Assembly (NCBI RefSeq): GCF_000150275.1
Contig: NW_002060958.1
Location: 100,966-164,965 of the forward strand
From: Trichoplax adhaerens
Taxonomy: Eukaryota; Placozoa; Uniplacotomia; Trichoplacea; Trichoplacidae
DNA length: 64,000 nt
Reading direction: 5' to 3'
Shown: positions 1 to 13,837 of the stretch, piece after piece
How the letters are laid out: every line of letters begins with the position of its first letter
How positions within the stretch are numbered: the stretch's first letter is position 1
Translations under genes and position numbers: made by a program
The notes under the pieces: model-generated
What the model was told of the DNA's origin: nothing
Seen by the model: only the letters and a program-made list of their open reading frames with translations
The model's database searches: none

Positions 1-66
1 ACTAAGTAAAACTGCTCAAATTGCAATACGTCTTTTAATATATTAAAAGTCTGATTGAATTTTCAG

Positions 67-3000
67 GTGAAAAGAATGTTGAATTCAACTGGCGGCATGA
101 TTGGAATTCGCTTTTAAGCCACGATGAATCTTTAGTGATGGGGCGTTATTCTGATGAGTACTTCCCACATGCAGATGATCTGGTGAGCTCAGTAGCAGAT
201 ATTGCATAAATTCTATATACTTTCTGTCTCATTAAAGCTTACATTCACGTCTAAGTTGGAAGAAATGACAATAGATCTAAAAAATTTTAGGTTACCTACT
301 TCAATGATTATGCAGACAAGCTAAAATTACGAATCAAGTACAACACTGAAGTAAGCAATATTTCGGAAATCAAGGAAGCTAATAGCACCCAAAATGTATT
401 CGAAATGAATGATTCCGAAGGCAATTTATACCGTTGTAACGTGACTATTGTTAGGTAAATAAGAACACTTTCATCAATTACAATTTATTGTAGAGTATGA
501 TCATTTCCCAGATTTTTACCTATCAGAGTAATACAGTATTTCTGTATGCAAATTTACATTATAGTACGGGAATTTCTTTGGCAAATATTCCAAAAGGCGC
601 TATTGGAATCGATAATGCAGTTGTAAGTGATTAATCTTAATGCGGCCTTCTCTTGCAATGCTTCATTTTATCTAGTCTTAAAATTAGATCTAGAAGATTT
701 ACAAACATTATTTTCCACCAACAAACTCTTAGATGTTCAAATGATCTGTTTTTAAGCATTATAGAATTATTAAAGTAGTTAAATATAATTTAAAATCTAT
801 AGGGCTATGAATCCATGTCCATGAATTTAACCACTTATGAGGGTAAAGATGTTCTTATCCTCGGCCAAGGTAAATGAAGCAATGCAATATGATGCATAAT
901 GTTACGGTTTAGAGGACTTCTAACCATGAAACTTTCGAATTTCTGATCATTCCTGAAGAAACGAACTATATCTCATTTACTATTTATTGCATCTCCAATT
1001 TTTTAATCTTCACCTTCTTAAAACAAATCTGAAACTCCTATTTCAGGGAATTCTGCATTAGAAATTGCGAAATTTATCTCTCCGGTTGCGAATAAGATTC
1101 ATTTGGTCGGCAGGTTGGTGAAGTTGAGATTATTAGTTGGAAAGCTGTATTATGCAACTTGTTTAAAGTTGAAAGAGATACAAGTATTACCTCACAGCAT
1201 TAGCTAATGATTTTGAATGTAAATCAAGTAAAAACACTTAAACTTTTGTTTAATTATACATCAGAAATGGACTCCGTCAATCATGGTCAACACATTATGT
1301 TGGAGATGTTAGGTAGAATTATGAAGATGATATGATAATTTTAAATCAAACTAGTAGAATATATGTAACTAGTACTTATTAATCTATAGCTATCGCATCT
1401 CTATAAAGGCTAATTACATAGTTTCTGAGAAAATAGTATACTACTTATTATTCGTTTATGGTAATTGTTATTAAACGATAAAAAACTAACATATTGAAGT
1501 TTAGATGTCCCATTAATTGTATAAGTTTGATGAAAGAAATCAATAGATGAAACTTGAGCTGGATTTTTCAAAATTTCTTAACGAAAATTATTTTGAAATC
1601 TTGTGTGAATAGAGGAATTAACAGAGATTTTCTGGATGGCATGCAACTTCGATTTATGGATAGTATAGCCTGTAAGTGAACTTGATACTATCGAATAGTA
1701 TAAATATTTATAAAGGGTAAGTTATTGATCATAGATTTTCGAAAAATTTTATACCTTCTATTTACTATTCGGCTCAGATATCGAAGCTCAAAATATTGTT
1801 TTTAAGAAAACTTTGAAGAATAAAATTGGTCTAAAATTACGGGATCCTTTTTCAAAGAGAGTCATAGGCAAAGGTATGTTATTAATTATGACTATTATGA
1901 CGAAATAGTACTTTAATTCGCACTTAATTGTCGCTCATTCTAATAAGTAGTTTTTTGATACGACAATGGTAGAATAAGTTTGAGCTTAAAAGTTGCGGCT
2001 CTGGTAAAATGCTATAATGTGAAAACTAATGAAATTTGCTATTAATAGGCAGTAGAACATCAGTTTGTTCAAGGAACATATTAACTATCACAAATTCTTT
2101 ATAAGTTATTAATAGCCTTCCGCGTTTGTTTTTAGGCCAAAATAATAATATTCTACGAAATGAATACGATCATATAATTCGATGCCTCGGATTCCAGGTA
2201 TAAAAGATAATTATAAGCGCTTCGTAATTACACATGCTTATTAGCTAATGAATAAGTGATATAAAAGATATTCCTTCCTTATTCAAATAGTTGAGGCGTT
2301 GCGAAATATCGTATATACTTGCCACAAAATGCTACATAATCAATTTTTTCATTTATGCGACAATCATTTTAGTTTGACGATTCTATATTCAATGGATCGA
2401 CCAAGCCATTCAGGCTGAAAGATGACTTATCTAAATATCCATTTCTACGTGATAGCTATGAGTCTGTAAATGTTCCTAATATGTATTTCGGTAAAAATTC
2501 AATTAATATTTTCGTTAAAATTTCAATAATTACTGCTAACAATTTTAAGTCAGACAAGGTAACTACAGTTCACTTCCATCAATTTTTTAAATCTTAGCGG
2601 GCAGCTTAGCTCATTCACGCGATTATCGTAAATCTTCTGGAGGATTTATTCATGGATTTAGATACTCCAGTAAGTAATAAATTAACTTTATCTTACTGTT
2701 AAGGCTTTATGTAATAATTTGCTTAATGAGGGCCTAGCATTAATCTATTACCATTACAAAATTTCATACTAGTTCGCGCATTACATCAAATGTTGGAATG
2801 GAAGTATCATGGTAACCCATGGCCATCTTCTCGCCTTAGCACAGATGCTTTGCTTTATAAGATTCTAAAAAGAATAAATGAAGCCTCTGTAAGAACTAAA
2901 AATTGTATCTTAAACTTGCAATCAACTTTAATTGAATGCATTGACTACTTTCAGGGAATATATCAAATGTTTGGCGCGTTTGCTGACATTATTGTTATAG

Positions 3001-4267
3001 GTAGAGTCTATATGATACATCTATTTTATGCTTTTCATCAAATGGAAAGCCGATAAAATTTTTACTAAAATCGCAGAAATATAAAGACCATGAACTGACT
3101 AACAATTCATGTCATATAGATGAAAATGGATCCCATTATTATCTCGAAGATGTTCCGATTCATATCATACCTAAACTAGAAGGTAAAATATATATTTTAA
3201 CTCCGAGATAGCCCAGTTCTCGCGCTTTGATATCAACGTAATAGCAGCAGACCAAGCGATTGCATGATGCTATTTTATTTAGTAATTTATCATTCTTTGA
3301 TCAATTACTTATCACGATTTCTTATATCTAGCTGCACATGTAAATGTATCTGAGAATAAATTTAGCTAATGTCTAATCACTTCTTTGAAATTTCATTTAT
3401 TTATAAAGAGCGAACTGGGGTTCCGATTCAGAAAAAAATGTTTGTACTTACTTTTGAATATGGAAAAAAGTTTACTGGAGAACGGTAAAGTAGTAAACAA
3501 ATCCAATATATCGTCATAACAGCTTCGAATGAAAGTAGTTATAAATTGAATGATATGTTAGATGTCCATTTCAAATTCTAATATATTGTTTGTCTATACC
3601 GACAGTACTGACACGCTGTCTCCAGGTCGTATCCATATTAATTGGACAGAAGCTCATAAATGTAATTTTATTCATCCCAAAATTTATTATTATGAAGAGC
3701 CAGTAACTGGTAAGATATCATTATCATCACTCTAATTAGCATATAGCCAATTTTATGCGTATGATACTTTTATATGCGTATTAAAAACTACGATTGCTTA
3801 ATTTTTATCTTATTGGGATTGCTGGACTGTCTACTATGTTAGCCTTAGAAACTTCCGGGGCATTGCCACCACCTACCAAACTTCATCATGTTGTTGAAGA
3901 TTTTTTAACTCACTGGTTTGATTTGATTTTATAGGCTTTAATTTCTTATTTGAAATCATGTATGTCATAATAACGTAACACAATCGCACCTCATCAACTA
4001 TAGGGATAAAATAGGGAGCCATATCATACCTATAAAACGGTTCTTGGCTAATATGCTTAAAGAAGATTTCAACAACTATTATGCTGATTCATGCTTTGAG
4101 GTATTAACAGTAAAAATGCCATCTTTTCGCCTAAAGATGTATTTTTTTTCTTTTTCTCATGAAATATTATGCTTTTTAAGATGATGATGCTACACAAAAG
4201 TGCTCCACCTGGCTGCTACCGAGGACAATTTATGAGCAGACACCCCGTTTTTTATCTGGGTTTTTAA
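67..4267 (+). CDS. FOXRED2: FOXRED2-like FAD-dependent oxidoreductase, gene 1 (5'-partial, exons 4-22)
   Basis: Exons by splice sites: 67-182, 291-454, 565-622, 803-869, 1047-1113, 1265-1312, 1613-1671, 1778-1873, 2136-2197, 2373-2490, 2598-2669, 2773-2888, 2955-3000, 3120-3182, 3409-3484, 3606-3709, 3843-3915, 4004-4100, 4181-4267. Joined, they give 529 residues with no internal stop; the signal peptide and FAD-binding GxGxxG exons lie left of the window. Visible family motifs in order: [15 protein letters not shown], the NADPH-type Rossmann loop LGQGNSALE, SWSTHYVGDVR, YDHIIRCLGF, SGGFIHGFRYS, GIYQMF, HKCNFIHPKIYYY, VVEDFLTHW, YADSC. This copy and gene 3 are closest to vertebrate FOXRED2 (SGGFIHGFRY is kept). 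The C-terminus ends in YLGF with no ER-retrieval signal. Family membership is secure from the motif order; a role in ER-associated degradation is inherited from mammalian FOXRED2 and untested here. Confidence 0.92.
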
Positions 4268-4299
4268 ATAGCCAAGTTTACGATACTGTAAAATTTTTG

Positions 4300-4305
4300 A
4301 ATAAA
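4300..4305 (+). promoter_or_regulatory. Likely poly(A) signal of gene 1
   Basis: AATAAA 32 bases after the gene 1 stop codon. Placement just past the last exon fits a short 3' UTR. Confidence 0.5.
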
Positions 4306-6252
4306 GTCACATTTATTGTGGTATCTTTCAAGTGACAGATTGGATAGTATAGAAGGCGTTTGCGATCGATATTTGGCATAAGACAATCCCAATGGTCTGC
4401 CAATTTTGACGATCATTGTAAGAAATCAAAGCTACATTATAGATCGATGGCTTCATCAATACAGGCCTCCCATTCCTTTCTAATATCGCGTTTTAGACCT
4501 TTTTTTATTAGAGTTACAAGAAAGCCATGACAATCGTATTTTTCATAATTATTTTTACAGAATGGATGTAATTTCTTCCCTAAATATTGCACTTTAAAAT
4601 TTTTTGCCCCAGTTTATAATCTAGAACAAGAACGAAGGCGATAGATGTGAAATTGATGCAGTTCTGTATTTTAATTAGTCTTACATAAAGAAATTACTCA
4701 GTACAACTTATCGTGGTTTATAACAGACTTTAGAATAGTATCATTATTTAACATGAAGTACGGTACCTTACCCTTGCACCAAATTGCTTAGTTTATAAAT
4801 ATTCCTTAAACGTCAGAGGTTGTGTATAAGACAGAAATTAGTGACATAACCTTATAGATACTACTATACGACCCCAAAAGTTCTATCAACTTGGATTAGT
4901 TATTGAATATATTGTTTTATCCGTTTCCTGTGCAATAAAGTGTTACATGAAATATGAATGAATATTTTGCATTATTCATGCTTTATACATTATCTAGTAA
5001 TGAAATAGATCTAAGAACCTTCTATATTCTAGATTAAGTTATACATTTGAAATAAATTCCCTTATTAATGAAACTCTAGATTCTACTTAAGATTATATCC
5101 AGCCTGACTTACAGAACTATTTTTCCCAAAAATAGTATAATTTCTGAAATGTAATATGGCTATAATCTTTCTACTGTATATTGGAAGGTGATCATAGACT
5201 GCTTTCTGCATTATAGACTTCCGCTTATCTGGATATTAACTTAATATGTACATTCACTCTAATCAGTTGTAAGTACTGTAGCATAATGTGGCTTTAACAA
5301 GTTTCAAGTAATAAAATTTACCTGGAGTAATCCTACCTATCCTACTAAGAGATCATTGCATGCCGCGAAAAAGTTTAATTTCGTGTTAGCATTTTTGGAA
5401 ATGTAACTTAATGAGATTTAAAAGAACTATCCTGTATGGTGGTGAACCATGCAATAGGTGTGCGAATGCTAGACAGGCACTTTAAACGGATTAACATGAT
5501 TCTATTGCAATCTCTTAATTGCAGGTTTTAGCAATATTATACAGCCGTGAAAGTGGTTGCAACATGCAGCAAATAGTATTAGCATTGCGATAGATATCTT
5601 CTGTGATATGAAATGCAATAAATTTAATTTATAGTGTCTACTAATAACACATTCAATTCGATCTGTTGTAACGCAATTGCGGCGTCTTCTAACACCAAAA
5701 TTAGTTTAATCAGGTCTAATTAGATTAAATTGTTGATAAATCAACACATGATGTTCTAACGTAATATTTTATTCTATTAAGCCTAACATAGTGACTATGT
5801 TAATTAATTTCATTAAGTCAATATAAACTTAATTAACGAATAAAATTCTTCCACGTTCTAACAATTTCTCTGTTCATTGTGTGCTGTAGGCAAATACTGA
5901 ATCAATATTGAATTTATTACTGTGATATTTTAGCAATTACTACTATTCCTACAGGGAAATCATAGAGATGTAAATGATTAAGTCAACATCATCGTAGTTA
6001 TCAGAGTGAATATAATTAAAGCGAATCATGACATTATTTGCCATGGAAATTTAAAAATCATTCTTTCATCACCATGTAAATGCTTTAGCAACGAGTCTAT
6101 TGATCTACCCTTATCCTTATTTTAAAGCTTTTAAGTGCAGAAGCTATTATAGAATCTTGATCACGTTAACTCGATCAATATTGTAACTTAGTAGAGCTCA
6201 GTAATCGAAATAAGCGGTCGAATCTGTCATTGAAGATAAAGTTGCAGCTACC
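4306..6252. other. Intergenic spacer, genes 1-2
   Basis: About 1.95 kb of AT-rich sequence with stops in all frames and no recognised gene, RNA or transposon. It should hold the gene 2 promoter, but I see no clear TATA box or initiator at a persuasive distance. The only distinct structure is the short palindrome at 5784-5802. Confidence 0.6.
5784..5802. repeat. 19-bp perfect palindrome
   Basis: TAACATAGT-G-ACTATGTTA: two 9-base arms around one central base. It lies about 450 bases upstream of the gene 2 ATG. It could be a regulatory dyad or chance in AT-rich DNA; other spacers do not show the same word. Confidence 0.35.
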
Positions 6253-9200
6253 ATGAGACAATTACTATTGCAAAGAATTAAACTCATTGGGTTTGTCCTT
6301 TACTGTTCAGTCATTATTGCAATTATCGAAGCAAAGACAGAAAATCACGACTATTGCGTAGTAGGTAGTGGTCCTGGAGGTAAGTTAAATTGGAGAAATC
6401 GATATTGAGTCACCATTTAACGGATTATTAGAATTGAATAGTTATCCTTTATCATTTATCCCTTAAACAACAAATGCTTTCTGTCTGAAAGCTACTTAAA
6501 ACTACTGCTTCTGTAGTTTATGAGAAATGAACCAAAACAATTTATTTCATTTATGTATTTATACTTAGTAATTTGCAAAATTTTGCAAATCGTTCTGTAA
6601 CATAATGAAGGAGATGCCAATTTTATATGCTATATGATACCTTTATACCTGGACTACTGCTTTATTATACGCCAGAATATCTTACTTGCTCAATATTCAA
6701 TTAGGATTACAAATAGCGTACTATTTGGAAAGTGCCGGAAGAGATTATGTCGTGTTTGAAAAGAATGATATATCAGGTAGACGGTAGCTATTAATTTGTT
6801 AACTTAAATTAGTTAAATTCGTATGAAATTATATCTATTCGATAATATTTGTTGCTGCTAATGCATACCTTTAAAGGAGGTTAAATAATTGCAATACTGG
6901 AATCATGTATAACGTAGAAGTTATAAGCAATTCATCAAATTACATTAAATAAAAGTTGTTACGGCGAGAATTACGTACGTTTTCGCATATTATGATTACT
7001 AGTCTAGCCCTTTCTCGTGATGCTTCACGAGCTGTCAAGCTACATTTGTACTTTTTACTTTACTGTACTTTATTATCATTAGTACCTTTACATAACAAAC
7101 CCAAAAATCTGTTCACCAGCTCTATGTACTAATAGTATAGAGTTCCATAGTCCAAATTCTACGCAGCCATGAAATCAATTTTCGATTTATAATAGTTACT
7201 AGTTTTAATTTCGAATTCCCTATGCGAAACTATAAGAGACTAAGATTTTCCGTACATAATGCTTACGCCGATTACAAGACAATTGATAGATACTGATTCA
7301 ATGATAAACTCATCAAAAAAAGATTTGATGTTGAACGTTGTTTTATTAAAGCTGCGTTTACAAGAGCGGCATACAATTCTTACTCAGATGACGAGTTGCA
7401 GTTAGGCTCCATTCGAGAAGAAATCAGATTAATTTATGGCGACAAGTATCTACATTTCATTTAATCTTAGTACTGTATAACTACATAAACTTCTTTATCT
7501 ATTCCATTAGCTTATCCAGTTTTATAAAATCTTATAACGGCATGTGAATTAGAAAATATAATCATTATTCCGTATGTCTATCAATCAAAATTTTAAAGTG
7601 TTATCTCTGACGATAATTCTCATCTTGAAAAAGACTCATTTTATTTCTATTTAAAAATTGCAGGGTCATTCTTTACCGTTTACCCGAGGCATCGCAAACT
7701 AATTTCTGTAAATAAATTACATACAGGTAATAAAATCTCGAAAATTTTTGGCGCACCTCCTTTTATCTATGAGCAGCACTATATTGAACTAGTTAAGCAT
7801 TAAAGCACCATTCAAATCCTCAATAAATAAAGAATACACATCTAATATATGCTATCTCTAAATATATATTAATTGACATAATACCATGTTAAGCTGCAGT
7901 GCTGCATATGGCAATAAGACTACATGTTCATAATGTATAAGCGTACACGTATATTTGGATGTATGTCCAACAAGTGATACATACTATCAGTACACAAGTA
8001 TACACTGATTGCATTTCAGTAGATTTTAATAACGTTATTTACTACGCCTAGTCCAAAGCTTTTTGAAAATCGAAAGAATTTTCTTTACCTTATAGTGCTT
8101 ACGAATCTTTGTTGAATTCTATAGGCCATTCAAACAGTGAATTTAATCTGAGACATGATTGGAATTCCTTACTAAGCAAGAATCAATCATTTTTGATGTC
8201 TCAGTATTCGCGAGAATATTATCCAAATGCTGATAAATTGGTAAATTAATTCAAAGTTATGATTGCTAATCATTAATTTGCTATTGTAATCCCCACTACA
8301 AAGTACTTCCTTTACTAATTTTTTATGTATGCAGAAAATGACTGAACCAGTATGATTATACTTATAATCAGCCACGATACCTTCGAGCCTTAGATATTTC
8401 ATTCTTCTAGTGCAGAAAGAGAATTATATTTATAGCAATAGTCATTCCTTCTGATCACTCATATATTATTGAGCTATTATAACGATACTAAGATAAAAGT
8501 GATATCTTTATATAGCAGTATCATCATCAAGGATTACTGTTGCATTTCTTCATGTAATTTATTGAAGATATAACATAGTTGGTACGGTCTACCATTTAAA
8601 TCATTGTATGATATATTGAAAATTACTAAATCATAGCTTATGTGGTGTGATAATGTAAGTTCAGCTCGGTTTAGGATAGTGTTAGAGTTATAAGCAGTAT
8701 TATTTCTCAGTATAGAAAACATGAGAGATACATACATAGTAATTATACTGCTACGTATAAGTATGCTATTCAGGGTTATTCAGTTTAACAAACCATAGCT
8801 CTGTATCTGCTATACATTACTTTCTATAAAGCAAATTAATGATGCTTGGTAATATATTAAAATATTAGCAAAAGCACTAATCAGTTTGATCTGTTTCGAT
8901 GGATTATTGAGTTAATTCATTTTCTCTATGTTTTATTAGGTGGAATATCTCAATGACTATGCAGAACAATTTAAGTTAAAAATTAGATATGACACCGATA
9001 TTTTAACCATTACTCGAGATAGTGAAGATAGTAATGCCAAGTTTAAAATGATGGACAGCAACGACAATACCTATATTTGTAAAGTAGCCATTATAAGGTT
9101 AGAATTGCCTTTCGAAGTAGTAACTGCTAGATTATATCCTAGATAAAATTCTTAACTTCCAGCATATGTAAATCACCTAATCTTTCTCTCCTGATTTCCT

Positions 9201-12200
9201 ATATCGTAGTACCGGAATTTCTGTACCATATGTCCCAGCCGGATTCGTTGGTAACGATATCATTGAGGTTGGCGATAGCCGAATTACAGTCAATTTTTGG
9301 GTTACAAATACTGTAGTTACGATAAAGTTGACTTGATTCAGATCAATACGTGTGCTATAGCTAAATTGCAGAATAAGTTCTAGATAATATTCAAACCTAA
9401 TTCTAGAGGATTATAATTCATTTCTAATTATTAACTCGGTAGTTTAGGTGCGAGAAATATTTTTAAGTACTTTTCCACATTTTTGGTTAATGTTACTTAT
9501 TTAGGGATATGAAACAGTGTCCACCAATCCCTCTAATTTTAAAGGTCAAAATGTCTTGGTTCTTGGACAAGGTGCGATGGAATAGATGAATAGACGGATA
9601 TCTTACATCTTCACTTTTCTCCACTTTTTGTGTGGCAAGATTAAAATATTTTCAGCTGAGGTTTTAAGGTTTATTTGAAGCTAATTGTCGATATTTTTGA
9701 TGTATTTCAAGGCAATTCCGGATTTGAAACAGCGCAAGCTATATCACATACTGCAAATTATATTCATGTGTTTGGCAGGTAACGGTTCTATGAAAATTTT
9801 CAATACCGCGTTTAGTAGGTGCAATTAAGTTAGTACAAGACTCTGATTAAGCCAATACCTCCAATCTGCATGAAAGCGATGCTTGTGCTATTTCGTACAA
9901 TAAATAGTGCAACACTTGTTTACTTCATTAATAGAACTCGCGTTCGCCTTGCCACTTCAACACATTATATCGGGGATGTTAGGTAAGGGTTGTGGTACTT
10001 AGTAATTTCGTAAGAGTGTACGTGCAAATTATTAGAGTTAGATTTCATTTTAAATACTGGCTGAAAATTAGTGGAAGCCTATCATAAAATTAGCCGCAAC
10101 TTATAGAATGAAATTATTGATTCACTGTTTGCTCAGAGCCATCAACAGCAGACATATTGATTCCTACCAATTAAAAACCTTGGACGGAATTTTAGGTAAG
10201 TAACATAAATAATATTTATGTACTGATTGATCTCGATATAGTAAATATATTCCTTAGTTAGGTATAATTTCGATTTAATGACAGCTATGGAAGTCTATTT
10301 AATATCACAACCCTAGAATTAATATAATTCTAGTAGGCTTTAACTGCAATAGATTATACGATATAAGAGATGATTATCTTTTGATTTAGAGGGAGATTTA
10401 AAACTTGTTGCTGTAACTAAAACACGCGAAAATCGCTATCAGATTGGCATTAGAACTTCAGGCAATTACTATCGTAAGTAAATTACTACCGCTTTCACAT
10501 AACTTCTATAGCGGCAATACTACTTATTCTATTATTTATCTCTATGGAATTAGGAGAATACTCTGATCTCTAACTACTATGTTACGAATGATAGTATCAA
10601 AATTTAATCAGATTATGACTATTACTACCGTATTAACCTAATTCTTTTGGATTTGCAATAGGTGGTGCTAAAAATGCACGCAAAGACTACGACCGGGTTA
10701 TTCGCTGTTTAGGATTCAAGGTAGTTATTTACTAAAGCTAGCATTCACTTTATGTCCTTGATATTGATACTTAGATGGATTTTGGAAGATTCAGTCCTTG
10801 ATATGATAATGAATTATGTCCGTTATACTGTTGTCACTTTTTCTTCAGTATGATGATTCTATCTTTGGCGAAAATGCTAAACCTATTAGAGGAAGGCTTA
10901 CATACGAAAGATATCCGATGATGAAAGGCAACTTTGAGTCTTCTAATGTAGATAATATGTATTTCGGTAAGCTAGTTATCTGTAAATACCGGATAAAGTA
11001 TTTCTTGTCTATCTACTTTTTTGTCTTAATTGGAATTAATAAGCAATAATTTATCAAGCAATAAACTTTTAACTATATCAGTATAATGAATACGGTACTT
11101 AATTGATAAAAGTTCTACTGATAGAACTGGTGATTAACGTATTCAGAGAATGTCTTTACACTATAGTATAATACTGTCAATTTATTCTTAGCTGGTTCTA
11201 TGGCACATTATTTGGATTATCGCCGCTCAGGCGGTGGCTCCATTCAAGGCATTCGCTATAATGGTTGGTATTGATTCGATATGAAAAATTCACTTTTGAA
11301 TCACTTCTTTCCATGTTAGAACTACTTCTAAATGGAATTGCTTAACAGCTCTTAGCATGATGCAAATGATCTATACTAAGCATGAACTAGCTAGATAGCC
11401 TCAAAAAATTTTAAACGATCTACTACTATTTAGCTCGTGCCTTGCATCGAATACTTGAATGGCGATATCACAAAATACCTTGGCCTGCAGTGACATTTAG
11501 AGTTAATGCATTGATAGATCATGTTATTACTCGTATTAATCAAGCTTCAGTAAGTCTTTATTGAATGAAATAACAGAAAATAAAATTGCATAAGTATAGC
11601 TTATCACGCTCATACGTAACATAATACATTTAATTTAGGGCTTATATCAAATGTTTGACTCTTTGATAGATGTTATTCTAATCCGTAAGTAAATAAATTG
11701 TTCTGATTGTATCTACTACTGTTAAGGAAATAATTGACATCAGCTGATGACTTTATTTGATCAAATTACTGATATCTTCTAATACTGCTCCTATTCTAAT
11801 TTTAGAAAAACGAAATCGATTTCAATACTTAGAAGAAGTTCCAGTAGGTCTTTTACCCAACCTTGAAGGTGATGAACATTTTAATTTTGAGACGATGTAT
11901 AGCATGATGTAGTTATTGCGATAAATTTTTTAAATTATTCTAATCCTCATTTAACAGTATTCAATATTTTATTATGCTTTCAGAGTTAACAGGAAGAAAG
12001 ATAATACGTGGATTTATAACCTTGCATTACAAATACGGCAAAAATTTTTCTAATCCCGAGTATGAACTAGATTTGCTACATTAAATATCAATGACTAAAT
12101 AAGATAAATTGGATGAGAAGCCTCATTAAATTTCAATTTATTTTCTTTATTTATGAATATTTGTAATAATGATTTAATAAATTTTCAATATAAAAAGAGT

Positions 12201-13742
12201 AAAATGCTTATAGGATGAAATTAATTTTTAAAATACTTACTTTACATGGCAATTTAAAGTATTGAAACAGAGAAAACTTCTAACTAGACTTGTAACGCAA
12301 ATTAATTGGAATTTTTAATAGGAAAATATTATTACAAATTACTTATTATACTTACAGTTCTGGCCAAAGTATTATTGGTTAATTAATAGATGATACGAAT
12401 ATTTAACGATTCGTTAAAAATTCAGAACTATTAAGTCTATATTTCATTATTTGTAGCACCGATACATTGGGCGAGAGATTATTAACCTATTTTGCTAAAG
12501 ACGGCTACAAATGTAAATATCATCACCCAGTCATCGGATACTATAAAAAGCCATTTACAGGTAATATTCACCGAATATGCTTAATAGTTTCAAATATTTA
12601 AGCTATGTAGAAGAACGAGGATTTCGAATTGGTTCGATTTGTAAAAGTAGTATTCTAATTGCTGATTGCCAATGACTGATGCTAATGGCTACCATTATGA
12701 CCTCCAAACTCAGGGTTACCGCATAGTCTAACAAATAGCTAATGTTCTCTTAAGTTATAATAACTCCTTACTTTTGCGATAGCTTAGGTAACGTCTACAT
12801 AATTCTAGTAAAGCATATTTAATAAAATTAGCTGGTATGCATGCTAGATAATACCAATATTCCGGTAAATTAAGCTTAATTTTATGAGCGTACGAAAATA
12901 TCAATAATATGATTTGCTGCAGCTATAGTAATGAATTAACAAAATGTATCTTTATTTTCGTGTTAATACCTTGATGCTAATTAGTGACAACGAAATTGCA
13001 TCATTAAAAGTACCGTAAATAGTAACTTGCGATAGCGTTACTATATAATGAAATCTTTCTACTGTAAATCAGGATTCGAAGTAGAAGTATATTATTCAAC
13101 CATGATAGTAAAGCTCGCTAACATAATCAAAATCGTTTTCTAGAATAATAGCTAGATGTTTATTTATTAATTTAAATAACTTAAAAAGACTCTATACGAT
13201 CTATTTTATCGGCAGCCGCTTTTTAAATAGATATGTTATTATGATATAAAAATAGCAGTTTGGGTAAAGAATCGATATTGAAATGACTATATTACATGCA
13301 GAGCTATCAAAGGATGGAACTTTACCGCAGCCAGATAAGTTATTCCATGTCCTCGAAGATTTTCTAACTGAATGGTACCATAGTAATTGCTATAGCTTTT
13401 TATTAATCTTAATTTCATTTCCCACCTTAAATTATCTATATTCTATTTCTTGTATAAGGTATTTAATGGACGAACACGTATTTCCCTTGAAAAAGTTTTT
13501 GGAAAATATCATCAATAAGGATTTGAACAACTATTTTTCCGACTCATGTTACGAAGTAAGCATAGCACAAGCCCTGCATCGAAATGAATTTTGTTTCTAA
13601 AAGTTTTCAAATTGCTTCGATGATATAGATGGCAATGAAGTATAAAAATCTACCAATTGGATGCTCCAGAAACATTATACAGCGAAAAAAAGAATCTAAG
13701 AAAGAAGAATCGAAGGAAGAAAGACCAGAAGATGAAATATAG
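6253..13742 (+). CDS. FOXRED2: FOXRED2-like FAD-dependent oxidoreductase, gene 2 (complete, 22 exons)
   Basis: Exons: 6253-6379, 6705-6776, 7664-7726, 8125-8240, 8940-9097, 9210-9267, 9505-9571, 9712-9778, 9935-9982, 10137-10195, 10390-10473, 10662-10720, 10849-10966, 11192-11263, 11434-11549, 11639-11684, 11806-11868, 11984-12059, 12457-12560, 13302-13374, 13459-13555, 13629-13742; 618 residues. A hydrophobic signal peptide (about 1-27) leads into the FAD dinucleotide loop GSGPGG (38-43), then [21 protein letters not shown], and the second Rossmann loop GQGNS (219-223). It is the most divergent copy: SGGGSIQGIRY replaces [22 protein letters not shown] resembles genes 4-7, and exon 19 (CKYHHPVIGYY) is unlike the others. 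The last exon is charged and Lys/Glu-rich (KKESKKEESKEE) and ends PEDEI, which is not a standard KDEL signal. ER or secretory entry is inferred from the signal peptide. Confidence 0.92.
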
Positions 13743-13772
13743 GAAGTTTCAGAACCCCCAAAAGTCCCAGTA

Positions 13773-13837
13773 AATAAACTTCCTAAGCGATATTGTATTT
13801 AATCATCCACCCTTCATTGTGGTTCATCCGTAATAAA
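13773..13837 (+). promoter_or_regulatory. Likely poly(A) signals of gene 2
   Basis: AATAAA occurs at 13773-13778 and again at 13832-13837, 31 and 90 bases past the stop codon. Either could direct cleavage of the gene 2 transcript. Confidence 0.45.

Noticed and set aside
8187-8402. Minus-strand open frame of 71 codons
   Set aside because: It is the reverse complement of gene 2 exon 4 and adjacent intron; the + strand exon carries the conserved RHDWNSLLS motif.
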